NCBI GenBank assembly: GCA_013695495.1
Contig: JACDAK010000029.1
Location: 1 to 5,197, forward strand
DNA length: 5,197 bases
Direction: 5' to 3'
Source: Blastocatellia bacterium
GTDB lineage: Bacteria > Acidobacteriota > Blastocatellia > Pyrinomonadales > Pyrinomonadaceae
Every line of letters begins with the position of its first letter. Position 1 is the stretch's first letter. Positions 1 through 5,197 of the stretch are shown piece after piece. The notes below the pieces were generated by a model, which was given only the letters and a program-made list of their open reading frames with translations, was not told the origin of the DNA and made no database searches. The translations under genes were made by a program, and so were the position numbers.

Positions 1-817
1 CAATAGGAATCCCCGCATCTATTCGCACGCCGACGATTTCGAAGTCACGCCGCTGCAGCTTGCGGTAATGGTAACCGCGATCACGAACGGCGGCCGAAGG
101 GTCGTGCCGCAGATGAACCGTGCACGGAAGGAAGCGGTTGGCTACAAATCTATCTTTCGCGGCGACGTTGAGGTTCCTTACGGCCATGTTCAAGGCGTGA
201 TCCCGGGCATGATGGGTGCGGCCGAATACGGCACCGCCCGCCGCGGCGTTGATCCGTCAAAAGGTATCGCCGGCAAGACGGGCTCTTGCATTGAAAAGGG
301 TTCGTGGGTCGGACTTTTTGCTTCAGTCGCACCGGTTGAGGATCCGAAATATTCAGTGGTGGTGATAACTCGCGGGGAAGGCGAACGCGGCCGCATAGCT
401 GCAGGCATTGCACATCAGATCTATGCAGCTCTTGGACAAGAGATCCGCCGCGACCCGGTGAAAACGATGGCGCTCCGACAGATCCGCTCTACCAATTCTC
501 CTCTGATGCGGACGGCTGTTGCCTCGGCTGATCGGGATGAGGATGAAGAGGACGAAGACGACGTTGCAACGGCAGGTGAAGCTGGTTCAGGCCGGCCGAT
601 CGTGATCGGGCCGGCGCAGACGATTCAGCCTACTGAGCAAAGAAGGCTTGTGACCCGCACATCACAGTCGCGGCCCGTGAACGAACCAACGGCGACACCG
701 CCTGCACCGACGTTCAAGCCGGTGATCATCGAATATAAGAAGGAAACGGACGAATCGGCTCCGTCGGGACCCGTTGAGTCGATCCAAACGAAGAAGCGCG
801 CCCGGATCGTGGATTAG
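1..817 (+). CDS. Penicillin-binding protein, C-terminal part of transpeptidase domain (5' truncated by window edge)
   Basis: The frame is open from base 2 and gives the last 271 residues of a D,D-transpeptidase, the periplasmic enzyme that cross-links peptidoglycan stem peptides. Seen directly: EVTPLQLAVMVTAITNGG near the left edge, a typical helix of the transpeptidase fold; MMGAAEYGTARR, as found just before the third active-site box; and the box itself, KTGS, at bases 275-286, followed by WVGLFASVAPVEDPKYSVVV, the usual beta-strand context. The catalytic SxxK and SxN boxes must lie upstream of the window. The ATG at 68 is internal to the domain and is not the real start. The motif spacing resembles class B (PBP2/PBP3-like) enzymes, but without the N-terminus a class A enzyme cannot be excluded, so no symbol is given. 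After the domain, from about base 430, comes a tail of roughly 125 residues of low complexity: an acidic cluster (DRDEDEEDEDD, bases 530-562), then Pro/Thr/Ser-rich sequence and a basic end (KKRAR). It ends at TAG 815-817. Confidence 0.93.
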   Translation, partial: NRNPRIYSHADDFEVTPLQLAVMVTAITNGGRRVVPQMNRARKEAVGYKSIFRGDVEVPYGHVQGVIPGMMGAAEYGTARRGVDPSKGIAGKTGSCIEKGSWVGLFASVAPVEDPKYSVVVITRGEGERGRIAAGIAHQIYAALGQEIRRDPVKTMALRQIRSTNSPLMRTAVASADRDEDEEDEDDVATAGEAGSGRPIVIGPAQTIQPTEQRRLVTRTSQSRPVNEPTATPPAPTFKPVIIEYKKETDESAPSGPVESIQTKKRARIVD

Positions 818-855
818 CCCGGTCGGCCCCTCGCTTCGGTTTTTTCCTGATTTGC

Positions 856-884
856 TTGACAGCGGCTCGTTAAATACGGATTAT
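856..884 (+). promoter_or_regulatory. Candidate sigma-70-type promoter upstream of the 376-aa gene
   Basis: A perfect -35 hexamer TTGACA (856-861) is followed after exactly 17 bases by GATTAT (879-884), a 4/6 match to TATAAT. Transcription would start around 890-892 and give a leader of about 165 nt before the ATG at 1055. It is the best promoter match in the intergenic region. The complication is that a terminator-like inverted repeat begins at 887, across the expected start point, so this may be a regulated or attenuated promoter, or a chance match. No start site is proven. Confidence 0.5.
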
Positions 885-886
885 TT

Positions 887-919
887 AGCTTTCGAAACAG
901 CAGTTTTGGAAGCTTTTTT
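887..919 (+). terminator. Terminator-like hairpin with T-run, between the PBP gene and the 376-aa gene
   Basis: Bases 887-898 (AGCTTTCGAAAC) pair with 903-914 (GTTTTGGAAGCT) across a 4-nt AGCA loop. This makes a continuous 12-bp stem with two G-U wobbles, followed at once by five more T residues (915-919). That is the form of a rho-independent terminator, although the stem is not very GC-rich. It lies 70 nt after the PBP stop codon and could end that transcript. Because it starts 2 nt downstream of the candidate -10 box, it could instead be an operator-like inverted repeat, a 5'-end stabilising hairpin or an early attenuator. The function is inferred from structure alone. Confidence 0.55.
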
Positions 920-1039
920 CTTGAAAATTCTTTGATTTCAGTCGCAGGATTATAGCAACTTTATATGTAGCCCCTTCATCAGAAAAGCTACCTAAAGTCT
1001 TTTGAGCAGAGGGGGGGTTGGAAAGTCAGGAATAGATTT
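920..1039 (+). other. Leader region of the 376-aa gene with competing short pairings
   Basis: This is AT-rich non-coding sequence between the hairpin and the ribosome-binding site. GTAGC (967-971) can pair with GCTAC (987-991). CCCCTTC (971-977) can instead pair with GAGGGGG (1009-1015, part of a run of seven G at 1011-1017), and the two pairings exclude each other at C971 and across the enclosed loop. AAAAG (983-987) can also pair with CTTTT (999-1003). GGATTAT occurs twice (878-884 and 947-953). I recognise no known riboswitch consensus. These are short helices that could arise by chance. Confidence 0.3.
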
Positions 1040-1045
1040 GGAGGA
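1040..1045 (+). promoter_or_regulatory. Strong Shine-Dalgarno sequence for the 376-aa gene
   Basis: GGAGGA lies 9 nt before the ATG at 1055, a near-perfect anti-16S match at suitable spacing, and it fixes that ATG as the start. The rnc, lepB and psuG starts in this window have no comparable motif, which suggests efficient initiation on this gene in particular. Confidence 0.85.
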
Positions 1046-1054
1046 AGTACGCTA

Positions 1055-2185
1055 ATGAACAAGTTTTTTAGATTTGCCGGACACGGATTCGCACTCGCAG
1101 CAGTCTTAGCTGTGGGTTCGACTGTGGGCTATGCCCAGGACCCGTGTGAAGATTTTGACGGCCAGGCAGCCGTCTACGAAAAGTTTACCGCCAACATGGC
1201 TGGCGATCTTGCGAAGCGCAAAGTAGCCGTCACCGCGGGTAAAGAATATCTCGAGAAGTATGGTGCATGCGAAGGCAGCAAAGACATTGCGGCATACCTT
1301 AAAACAAACCTTCCGCCGATGGAAGAGGCTATTAAAAAGCAAGAGGCCGCTGAGACGACCGCGAAGCTTTTTGAACGCTATGACGCCGGTGTGCAAAAGC
1401 GGAACTATGACGAAGCTTACGCTGCAGGACGTACGATCCTTGCGCAGTATCCCGATAACTTGAACGTGATGCTTCCGCTCAGCTTGATCGGCTTGTACGA
1501 ATCGTACGACAAGAACTTCAAATACAACGAAGACACGCTCAAGTATGCCCGCCAGGCGCTCCAGATGCTCAAGAGCGGAAAGGAAGCTACGAAAAAGAAC
1601 AAAGAAGGTGTGCCGGTTTACGGTGTGTTCCAGTTCGAGCGGAATAAAGAAGACGCGATCAGCGAACTGAACTACACTATCGCTTACATTCTTTATCATG
1701 TGAAGAACGACAAGAAGGGTGCTCTACCGTACTACTACGACGTTGCCCAGAACCCGGGTGCACTTCGCGAGGAACCCCGTGTTTATCAGACGGTCGGTGC
1801 TTACTACCTTGAGAATGCAGGCAAGATTGGCGAAGAGATCGCCAAAATGATCGAAGAGCTCAAGACCATCACAGACGAAGACGCACGTGTGGCCAAGGAT
1901 GCTGAGATCAAAAAGCGGATCGCCCTCTTCAACGGTTACACCGAACGAGCACTCGACGCATACAGCCGTGCACATAAGGTGACGAAAGACGACGCGGCAA
2001 ACAAAGAGTACAAGGCTGGTCTTTATAAGACGATCCAGACGCTCTACGAACGTCGTTTCGATAAGAAAGATGGCATTGACGCTTACATCGCTTCGACGGT
2101 AGCTAAGCCGATGCCTAACCCGACCACGGAAGTTTCGCCTGTTGCAGAATCAGAACCGGCGACTAACACAACTGGTCGTAACTAG
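1055..2185 (+). CDS. Exported helical-repeat (TPR-like) protein of unknown function, 376 aa
   Basis: I do not recognise a named family. Residues 1-27 form a Sec-type signal peptide: basic MNKFFRF, a hydrophobic core (about 12-24) and a G-Y-A cleavage site before Q28. There is no lipobox, so the mature protein is probably soluble and periplasmic or secreted. The rest is strongly helical and rich in Lys, Glu, Ala and Tyr. Two stretches look like copies of one TPR-type unit: residues 57-70 (VAVTAGKEYLEKYG) and 119-132 (DEAYAAGRTILAQY). Further TPR-like pairs lie at about 200-255 and 290-335. C31 and C72 are the only cysteines and could form a disulphide. The last 25 residues are Pro/Thr/Ser/Asn-rich and probably disordered. 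The gene is monocistronic, with a strong ribosome-binding site before it and an intrinsic terminator 33 nt after its TAG, which suggests good expression. TPR folds usually hold protein partners; the partner and role here are unknown. LepB, encoded downstream, could remove the signal peptide. Confidence 0.85.
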   Translation: MNKFFRFAGHGFALAAVLAVGSTVGYAQDPCEDFDGQAAVYEKFTANMAGDLAKRKVAVTAGKEYLEKYGACEGSKDIAAYLKTNLPPMEEAIKKQEAAETTAKLFERYDAGVQKRNYDEAYAAGRTILAQYPDNLNVMLPLSLIGLYESYDKNFKYNEDTLKYARQALQMLKSGKEATKKNKEGVPVYGVFQFERNKEDAISELNYTIAYILYHVKNDKKGALPYYYDVAQNPGALREEPRVYQTVGAYYLENAGKIGEEIAKMIEELKTITDEDARVAKDAEIKKRIALFNGYTERALDAYSRAHKVTKDDAANKEYKAGLYKTIQTLYERRFDKKDGIDAYIASTVAKPMPNPTTEVSPVAESEPATNTTGRN

Positions 2186-2218
2186 AACGGAACTTTTTCC
2201 GCGGCAAATCTAAATAAG

Positions 2219-2255
2219 GCCGGTCGTTTCTTCGGGGACGACCGGCTTTCTTTTT
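2219..2255 (+). terminator. Rho-independent terminator with UUCG tetraloop
   Basis: Bases 2219-2230 pair with 2235-2246 in a 12-bp stem: nine Watson-Crick pairs (GCCGGTCGT with ACGACCGGC), two G-U pairs, and a closing C-G pair around TTCG (2231-2234). The T-rich tract TTTCTTTTT (2247-2255) follows at once. The c(UUCG)g loop is an exceptionally stable tetraloop common in bacterial terminators. It ends transcription of the 376-aa gene and separates it from rnc. Confidence 0.93.
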
Positions 2256-2269
2256 CCCTTGATTCACCT

Positions 2270-2275
2270 TAAAAT
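2270..2275 (+). promoter_or_regulatory. Candidate -10 box for the rnc-lepB-psuG unit
   Basis: TAAAAT matches TATAAT at 5 of 6 positions and lies 15 nt before the rnc ATG, so a transcript from it would have a leader of only about 8-10 nt. The hexamer 17 bases upstream (TTTCTT, 2247-2252) falls in the T-tract of the preceding terminator and is a poor -35 match. After such a strong terminator the operon needs its own promoter and this is the best candidate, but it is weak. Confidence 0.3.
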
Positions 2276-2290
2276 CGTTGTGCGACGGCG

Positions 2291-3007
2291 ATGGACATAA
2301 CGAGGATCGAGAAACTGATCGGCTACAGCTTTAAGGCTCCCGCACTGCTTGAGCGGGCGCTGACGCACCGCTCGTGGGCTTATGAAAAGCACGGGGCAAA
2401 TTCGGACGCGGCGGTCAATGCGGCTGACAATGAATCGCTTGAATTTTTGGGTGACTCGGTTCTGGGGCTTGCAGTTGCCGACCACCTATTTGCGAAAAAC
2501 CCGGAGATGAAAGAGGGTGATCTGACTGTCATGAAGCATCACATTGTGAGCGCTGTGCGACTGACCGCCGCAGCGGAAAGGCTAGAGATCGGCAACTTTC
2601 TTCGTGTCGGCCGCGGAGAAGAAAAAACCGGAGGCCGCAGAAAAGCGGCCGTGCTGGCGGATACGGTCGAGGCGGTTCTTGGAGCAATTTTTCTTGATGG
2701 CGGTTACTTTGCCGCAAAGGCGGCCGTGGGACGCATTTTTGCGGAGGATTTTCGCACCGTGACGCCGCGTTCGTCGGTAGATTACAAGTCGCTTTTGCAG
2801 GAAACGCTTCAGGCCGATAAACTATCGGCACCGGTCTACAAACTGCTTCGCAGTGAGGGCCAGCCGCACGAACGGCAGTATTTTGTTGAAGTTAAGTGGA
2901 ATTCGGGCAGCGCGGCAGGAACGGGCACCTCGATAAAAGCGGCCGAAATGATGGCCGCCAGCGAGGCACTTAGAAAAATCAAGGAACGTAATCCGAAAAA
3001 GCAATAG
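2291..3007 (+). CDS. rnc: Ribonuclease III
   Basis: This is a double-strand-specific endoribonuclease that, in the family, cuts rRNA precursors and structured mRNAs or antisense duplexes in the cytoplasm. At 238 aa its length is typical. The N-terminal nuclease domain (about 1-155) carries the signature NESLEFLGDSVL at 47-58, supplying E48, E51 and D55, and ADTVEAVLGAIFLDGG at 123-138, supplying D124 and E127. By family knowledge, E51, D55, D124 and E127 are the acidic residues that bind the catalytic metals, and all are present. A C-terminal dsRNA-binding domain follows (about 164-232), with DYKSLLQE at its start and the GTGTSIKAAEMMAASEAL helix at its end; the usual SKK is SIK here, keeping one lysine. 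The ATG at 2291 is the only in-frame ATG after a stop at 2270-2272. No clear Shine-Dalgarno precedes it, so short-leader initiation is possible. It is the first gene of a probable operon; its TAG touches the lepB ATG. Confidence 0.97.
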   Translation: MDITRIEKLIGYSFKAPALLERALTHRSWAYEKHGANSDAAVNAADNESLEFLGDSVLGLAVADHLFAKNPEMKEGDLTVMKHHIVSAVRLTAAAERLEIGNFLRVGRGEEKTGGRRKAAVLADTVEAVLGAIFLDGGYFAAKAAVGRIFAEDFRTVTPRSSVDYKSLLQETLQADKLSAPVYKLLRSEGQPHERQYFVEVKWNSGSAAGTGTSIKAAEMMAASEALRKIKERNPKKQ

Positions 3008-3850
3008 ATGACCAAGGAAGAAAAGGCAGTAGAGGCTCCGGAGATAAAAACGACGGAGCCTAAGGGCCCACCGAAATCGACATTCCGCGAATATTTCGAA
3101 TCGTTTACCGTGACGCTGATAATGGCGATATTTGGTATGACGTTCATTCTGCAGGCCGTAACGGTGCCGACCGGGTCGATGCAGAACACCATACTTATCG
3201 GCGATTATCTGCTGGTAAACAAGTTCATTTTCAGCCCGGGCGGCAACCCGCTGCCATTCCTTCCGATGCGTGAGATCAGACGCGGCGACATCATCGTGTT
3301 TAAGTACCCGGGTAACCGTGTAGATCCGGAATCCGACCGCGATCGCGGCCTCGTGAAATATCAGATCAATTACGTGAAGCGGGTTATTGGGCTCCCTGGC
3401 GAGACCGTTGAATTTCGTAACAATCAAGTCTTTATAAACGGCGAACTTCTGCCGGAACAGCGTTTGACGGGCGACAACTTTGGCAATCCGGAGCAGGCGT
3501 TGGAAGTTACCGATGTGGAAGAGCGTCCGGAAGGTGCCGGCTGGGAAGTTTTCTACTCGGACCGAACGATGCGAACGGTTCGCTCGGGCGGCAATCTACG
3601 GCGGATATCGGGCTTCAACTTCGGCGTTGAAGGCAAGCCGATGCAGGTGCCGGAGAACAGCTTTTTTGTGATGGGTGACAGCCGCGACCAGAGCGACGAC
3701 AGCCGCGGTTGGGGATTTGTGCCGCGTGAGTTGGTCATCGGGCGTGCGATGTTCGTTTATTGGTCGTGTGACCGTGCCGAATCCAACGGCGGTATGGCCG
3801 GATGCCTTACACACCCGCGGCTCGACCGCATCGGTAAGTTTGTTCGTTAA
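3008..3850 (+). CDS. lepB: Signal peptidase I
   Basis: This is a membrane-bound serine protease (family S26) that removes signal peptides from exported proteins on the outer face of the inner membrane, using a Ser/Lys dyad. Seen in the 280 residues: a charged cytoplasmic N-terminus (1-28), one hydrophobic span (about 32-53), box B TVPTGSMQNTILIGDYLLV with nucleophile S57, box C RRGDIIVFKYPG (91-102), box D YVKRVIGLPGETV with general base K124, and box E GDSRDQSDDSRGWG (223-236). There is one membrane span rather than the two of E. coli LepB. Between boxes D and E sits a longer variable section (about 145-215). Two cysteines, C254 and C266, flank a Gly-rich loop near the C-terminus and might form a disulphide in the periplasm. 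The ATG directly follows the rnc stop with no gap and no good ribosome-binding site, so translation is probably coupled to rnc. It plausibly processes the 376-aa protein encoded upstream, among many others. Confidence 0.97.
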   Translation: MTKEEKAVEAPEIKTTEPKGPPKSTFREYFESFTVTLIMAIFGMTFILQAVTVPTGSMQNTILIGDYLLVNKFIFSPGGNPLPFLPMREIRRGDIIVFKYPGNRVDPESDRDRGLVKYQINYVKRVIGLPGETVEFRNNQVFINGELLPEQRLTGDNFGNPEQALEVTDVEERPEGAGWEVFYSDRTMRTVRSGGNLRRISGFNFGVEGKPMQVPENSFFVMGDSRDQSDDSRGWGFVPRELVIGRAMFVYWSCDRAESNGGMAGCLTHPRLDRIGKFVR

Positions 3851-3869
3851 TAGCTCTTCTTTGCGTTAA

Positions 3870-4760
3870 ATGAAGCGAAATCTAAGCGATGAAGTTTCGG
3901 GTGCGATCCATTTCGAAAAGCCTATAGTCGCGCTCGAATCTACCGTGATCTCTCACGGTCTGCCTTATCCGCAAAACCTTGAGACCGCCCGCCGTCTTGA
4001 GCGGCTCGTACGTGAGAATGGGGCGATTCCGGCGACCATTGCGATCTTCGGCGGCGAAGCCTACATAGGCCTGTCGGATGAGCAACTCGAGGAACTTGCA
4101 AAGTCGCCGAACATCAGAAAAATATCGCGTCGAGATATGGTGATCGCCGCAGCACGAAAGCTTGACGGAGCTACCACGGTAGCGGGTACGATGATCTTGG
4201 CTCATGCGGCGGGCATTCGTGTGTTCGCAACGGGCGGAATCGGCGGTGTGCACCGCGGTACCGGCTCAGATGTATCGGCCGATCTGCCGGAGCTGCAGCG
4301 GACGCCGATGATCGTTGTATGTTCGGGGGCCAAGATCGTGCTTGATTTGCCTGCTACGCGTGAATGGCTGGAAACCTGGGGCGTTACGGTGCTGGGATGG
4401 AAGTGTGATGAAATGCCGGCGTTTTATTCGCGAACGAGCGGGCTGCCGGTGGACGCACGGATCGATAACGAATCTGAGCTTGCACGCTTCGCTGACATGC
4501 AGAAGGAAATGAAGCTCAACACCACGCTCCTGCTGACCGTGCCTGTGCCAGGGATTTTTGAGGTCCCCAGCGAAGAGTTGGAAAAGATGCTGATCGAATC
4601 GTTGAAAAAGGCGGCGGCTGAGAAGATCAGCGGCAAGGACGTCACGCCGTTTCTGTTATCCGAACTTTCCGAACGCAGCGGGGGCCGCACGCTGCGGGCT
4701 AACATTGCTCTTCTTGAAAATAACGCGAAGGTCGCGGCTCGTATTGCCGCGGCGCTTTGA
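3870..4760 (+). CDS. psuG: Pseudouridine-5'-phosphate glycosidase
   Basis: In the PsuG/IndA family this enzyme reversibly splits the C-C glycosidic bond of pseudouridine 5'-phosphate, giving uracil and ribose 5-phosphate, and so lets the cell recycle the modified nucleoside from RNA. The length, 296 aa, is normal. Diagnostic segments are all present: VALESTVISHGLPYPQN (E23), PATIAIFGG (54-62), the RKISRRD region (K84), ATGGIGGVHRG (H128), DVSADL (D138), VVCSGAKIVLD (K155, the position of the Schiff-base lysine in E. coli PsuG), TPFLL and the end motif RANIALLENNA (N278). The residue offsets match those I recall for E. coli PsuG, and nothing essential appears missing. It starts 19 nt after the lepB TAA, preceded by a pyrimidine-rich stretch without Shine-Dalgarno, probably co-transcribed with rnc-lepB. 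The partner kinase PsuK, which makes the substrate and is often adjacent, is absent here. The TGA abuts the stop of the opposing gene. Confidence 0.96.
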   Translation: MKRNLSDEVSGAIHFEKPIVALESTVISHGLPYPQNLETARRLERLVRENGAIPATIAIFGGEAYIGLSDEQLEELAKSPNIRKISRRDMVIAAARKLDGATTVAGTMILAHAAGIRVFATGGIGGVHRGTGSDVSADLPELQRTPMIVVCSGAKIVLDLPATREWLETWGVTVLGWKCDEMPAFYSRTSGLPVDARIDNESELARFADMQKEMKLNTTLLLTVPVPGIFEVPSEELEKMLIESLKKAAAEKISGKDVTPFLLSELSERSGGRTLRANIALLENNAKVAARIAAAL

Positions 4761-5197
4761 TCACTTCTTCACCGTCTCCATTCGTTCCTTAAGTATCTGC
4801 AGCCGTTTTTGCGCCTCTGCCACCTCGGGCGAGTTCGCATGATCGCGCACAATCGCGTTCCACGATGCTCCGTCGTAATGATAATTTCGCGTCGAGGGAT
4901 TGAACAGGAATTTGATCCCCAGCTTGCGATACCGATCCAGCCCCACATAACTCAGAAAGTAGCTGTGCAGCGGCGCGGCGGTCGCCGCCATCTCGCCCTG
5001 CCGCAGTCGGCTGTTTGCCTCACGTGAAAGGCGTACCGCGGTCACCTCCAGGATGTCACCAAATAGCAGCATCAACGCCGGTCGAAACTTCGATCTCGGA
5101 AACATATCGAAAAAGTGTACGGCCAGGTCGATCTGTTCGAAGCCCGTTGCCGCCTGGACCAGGCTGGCGAGACGCTGCTCGTCGTTGGGGCGAGAGT
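4761..5197 (-). CDS. Unrecognised, possibly TPR-like protein, C-terminal 144 residues (5' end beyond window)
   Basis: On the minus strand the frame is open from the right window edge down to TGA at 4763-4761. The first internal ATG (complement of 5103-5105) is unlikely to be the true start, because the frame continues upstream without a stop as ...DEQRLASLVQAATGFEQIDLAVHFFDM. I do not recognise a family. The visible part looks mostly helical: MFPRSKFRPALMLLFGDI and the final ANSPEVAEAQKRLQILKERM have the look of TPR-type repeat helices, in which Phe-Pro-x-Ser or x-x-Ser-Pro-Glu turns precede Ala-rich helices. Between them is a distinctive stretch, YVGLDRYRKLGIKFLFNP followed by STRNYHYDGASWNAIV, rich in Tyr, Trp and Arg, which may be a family signature. 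Cellular location cannot be judged without the N-terminus. It converges on psuG with no spacer, so it belongs to a different transcription unit. Confidence 0.7.
   Translation of the reverse strand, partial: SRPNDEQRLASLVQAATGFEQIDLAVHFFDMFPRSKFRPALMLLFGDILEVTAVRLSREANSRLRQGEMAATAAPLHSYFLSYVGLDRYRKLGIKFLFNPSTRNYHYDGASWNAIVRDHANSPEVAEAQKRLQILKERMETVKK

Noticed and set aside
787..845. T-run (840-845) just after the PBP stop as that gene's terminator
   Set aside because: Only a short stem (GAAGCG 793-798 with CGCTTC 832-837) with a loop of more than 30 nt and weak inner pairings can be drawn. The 12-bp hairpin at 887-914 is a much better candidate.
921..956. Second promoter, TTGAAA (921-926) with TATAGC (951-956)
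   Set aside because: The spacing is 24 bases, too long for a sigma-70 promoter. Other hexamer pairs in this stretch match poorly.
965..970. Start-stop mini reading frame ATGTAG in the leader
   Set aside because: No ribosome-binding site precedes it, and a 6-base match is expected by chance in AT-rich sequence.
1106..1699. Long minus-strand open frame (197 codons) opposite the 376-aa gene
   Set aside because: It is antisense to a gene with a signal peptide, strong ribosome-binding site and terminator. Its translation shows no recognisable motif, so it is a coding-strand shadow.
2822..3427. Minus-strand open frame (201 codons) opposite rnc and lepB
   Set aside because: It spans the junction of two confidently identified genes on the other strand. 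Its translation is Arg/His-rich without motifs, so it is a shadow.
4809..5027. Plus-strand open frame of 72 codons in the final region
   Set aside because: The minus-strand frame here is open to the window edge with more protein-like composition. The plus frame has no ribosome-binding site and no motif.
1..5197. Mobile elements, CRISPR repeats, tRNA/rRNA or a defence system
   Set aside because: No transposase or recombinase, regularly spaced repeats, tRNA-like folds or defence domains were seen. All recognised genes are housekeeping or envelope genes.

Overview
This window reads as chromosomal DNA of a free-living bacterium with moderately high GC content. The genes are housekeeping or cell-envelope genes with intact reading frames. 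I see no mobile element, CRISPR array, tRNA or rRNA. The single-span signal peptidase I, the rnc-lepB gene order, the weak ribosome-binding sites and the secreted TPR-like proteins of unknown function would suit an Acidobacteriota member (Blastocatellia-like). That placement is an impression from sequence style, not a demonstrated assignment.

Layout: (1) Bases 1-817 (+) hold the C-terminal end of a penicillin-binding transpeptidase, with its KTG active-site box and a long low-complexity tail. Its 5' end lies outside the window. (2) Bases 818-1054 are an AT-rich intergenic region. It holds a near-consensus promoter (TTGACA-17-GATTAT), a 12-bp terminator-like hairpin that starts 2 nt after that -10 box, a long leader with competing short pairings, and a strong Shine-Dalgarno sequence. 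(3) Bases 1055-2185 (+) encode a 376-aa exported helical-repeat (TPR-like) protein of unknown function, closed by a textbook UUCG-tetraloop terminator at 2219-2255. (4) Bases 2291-4760 (+) carry a compact probable operon: RNase III (rnc), signal peptidase I (lepB, 0 nt apart) and pseudouridine-5'-phosphate glycosidase (psuG, 19 nt later). (5) Bases 4761-5197 (-) hold the C-terminal 144 residues of an unrecognised, possibly TPR-like protein. It converges on psuG, and the two stop codons sit back to back in one TGATCA palindrome.

The left half concerns the cell envelope: peptidoglycan cross-linking and an abundant-looking exported protein. The operon combines RNA processing (RNase III), removal of signal peptides (LepB, which could process the 376-aa protein) and RNA-nucleoside salvage (PsuG). 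These are co-located functions; I see no evidence that they form one pathway. No clearly new biological system is visible. The most interesting items are the promoter/hairpin overlap and leader of the 376-aa gene, that protein itself, and a psuG with no adjacent psuK.
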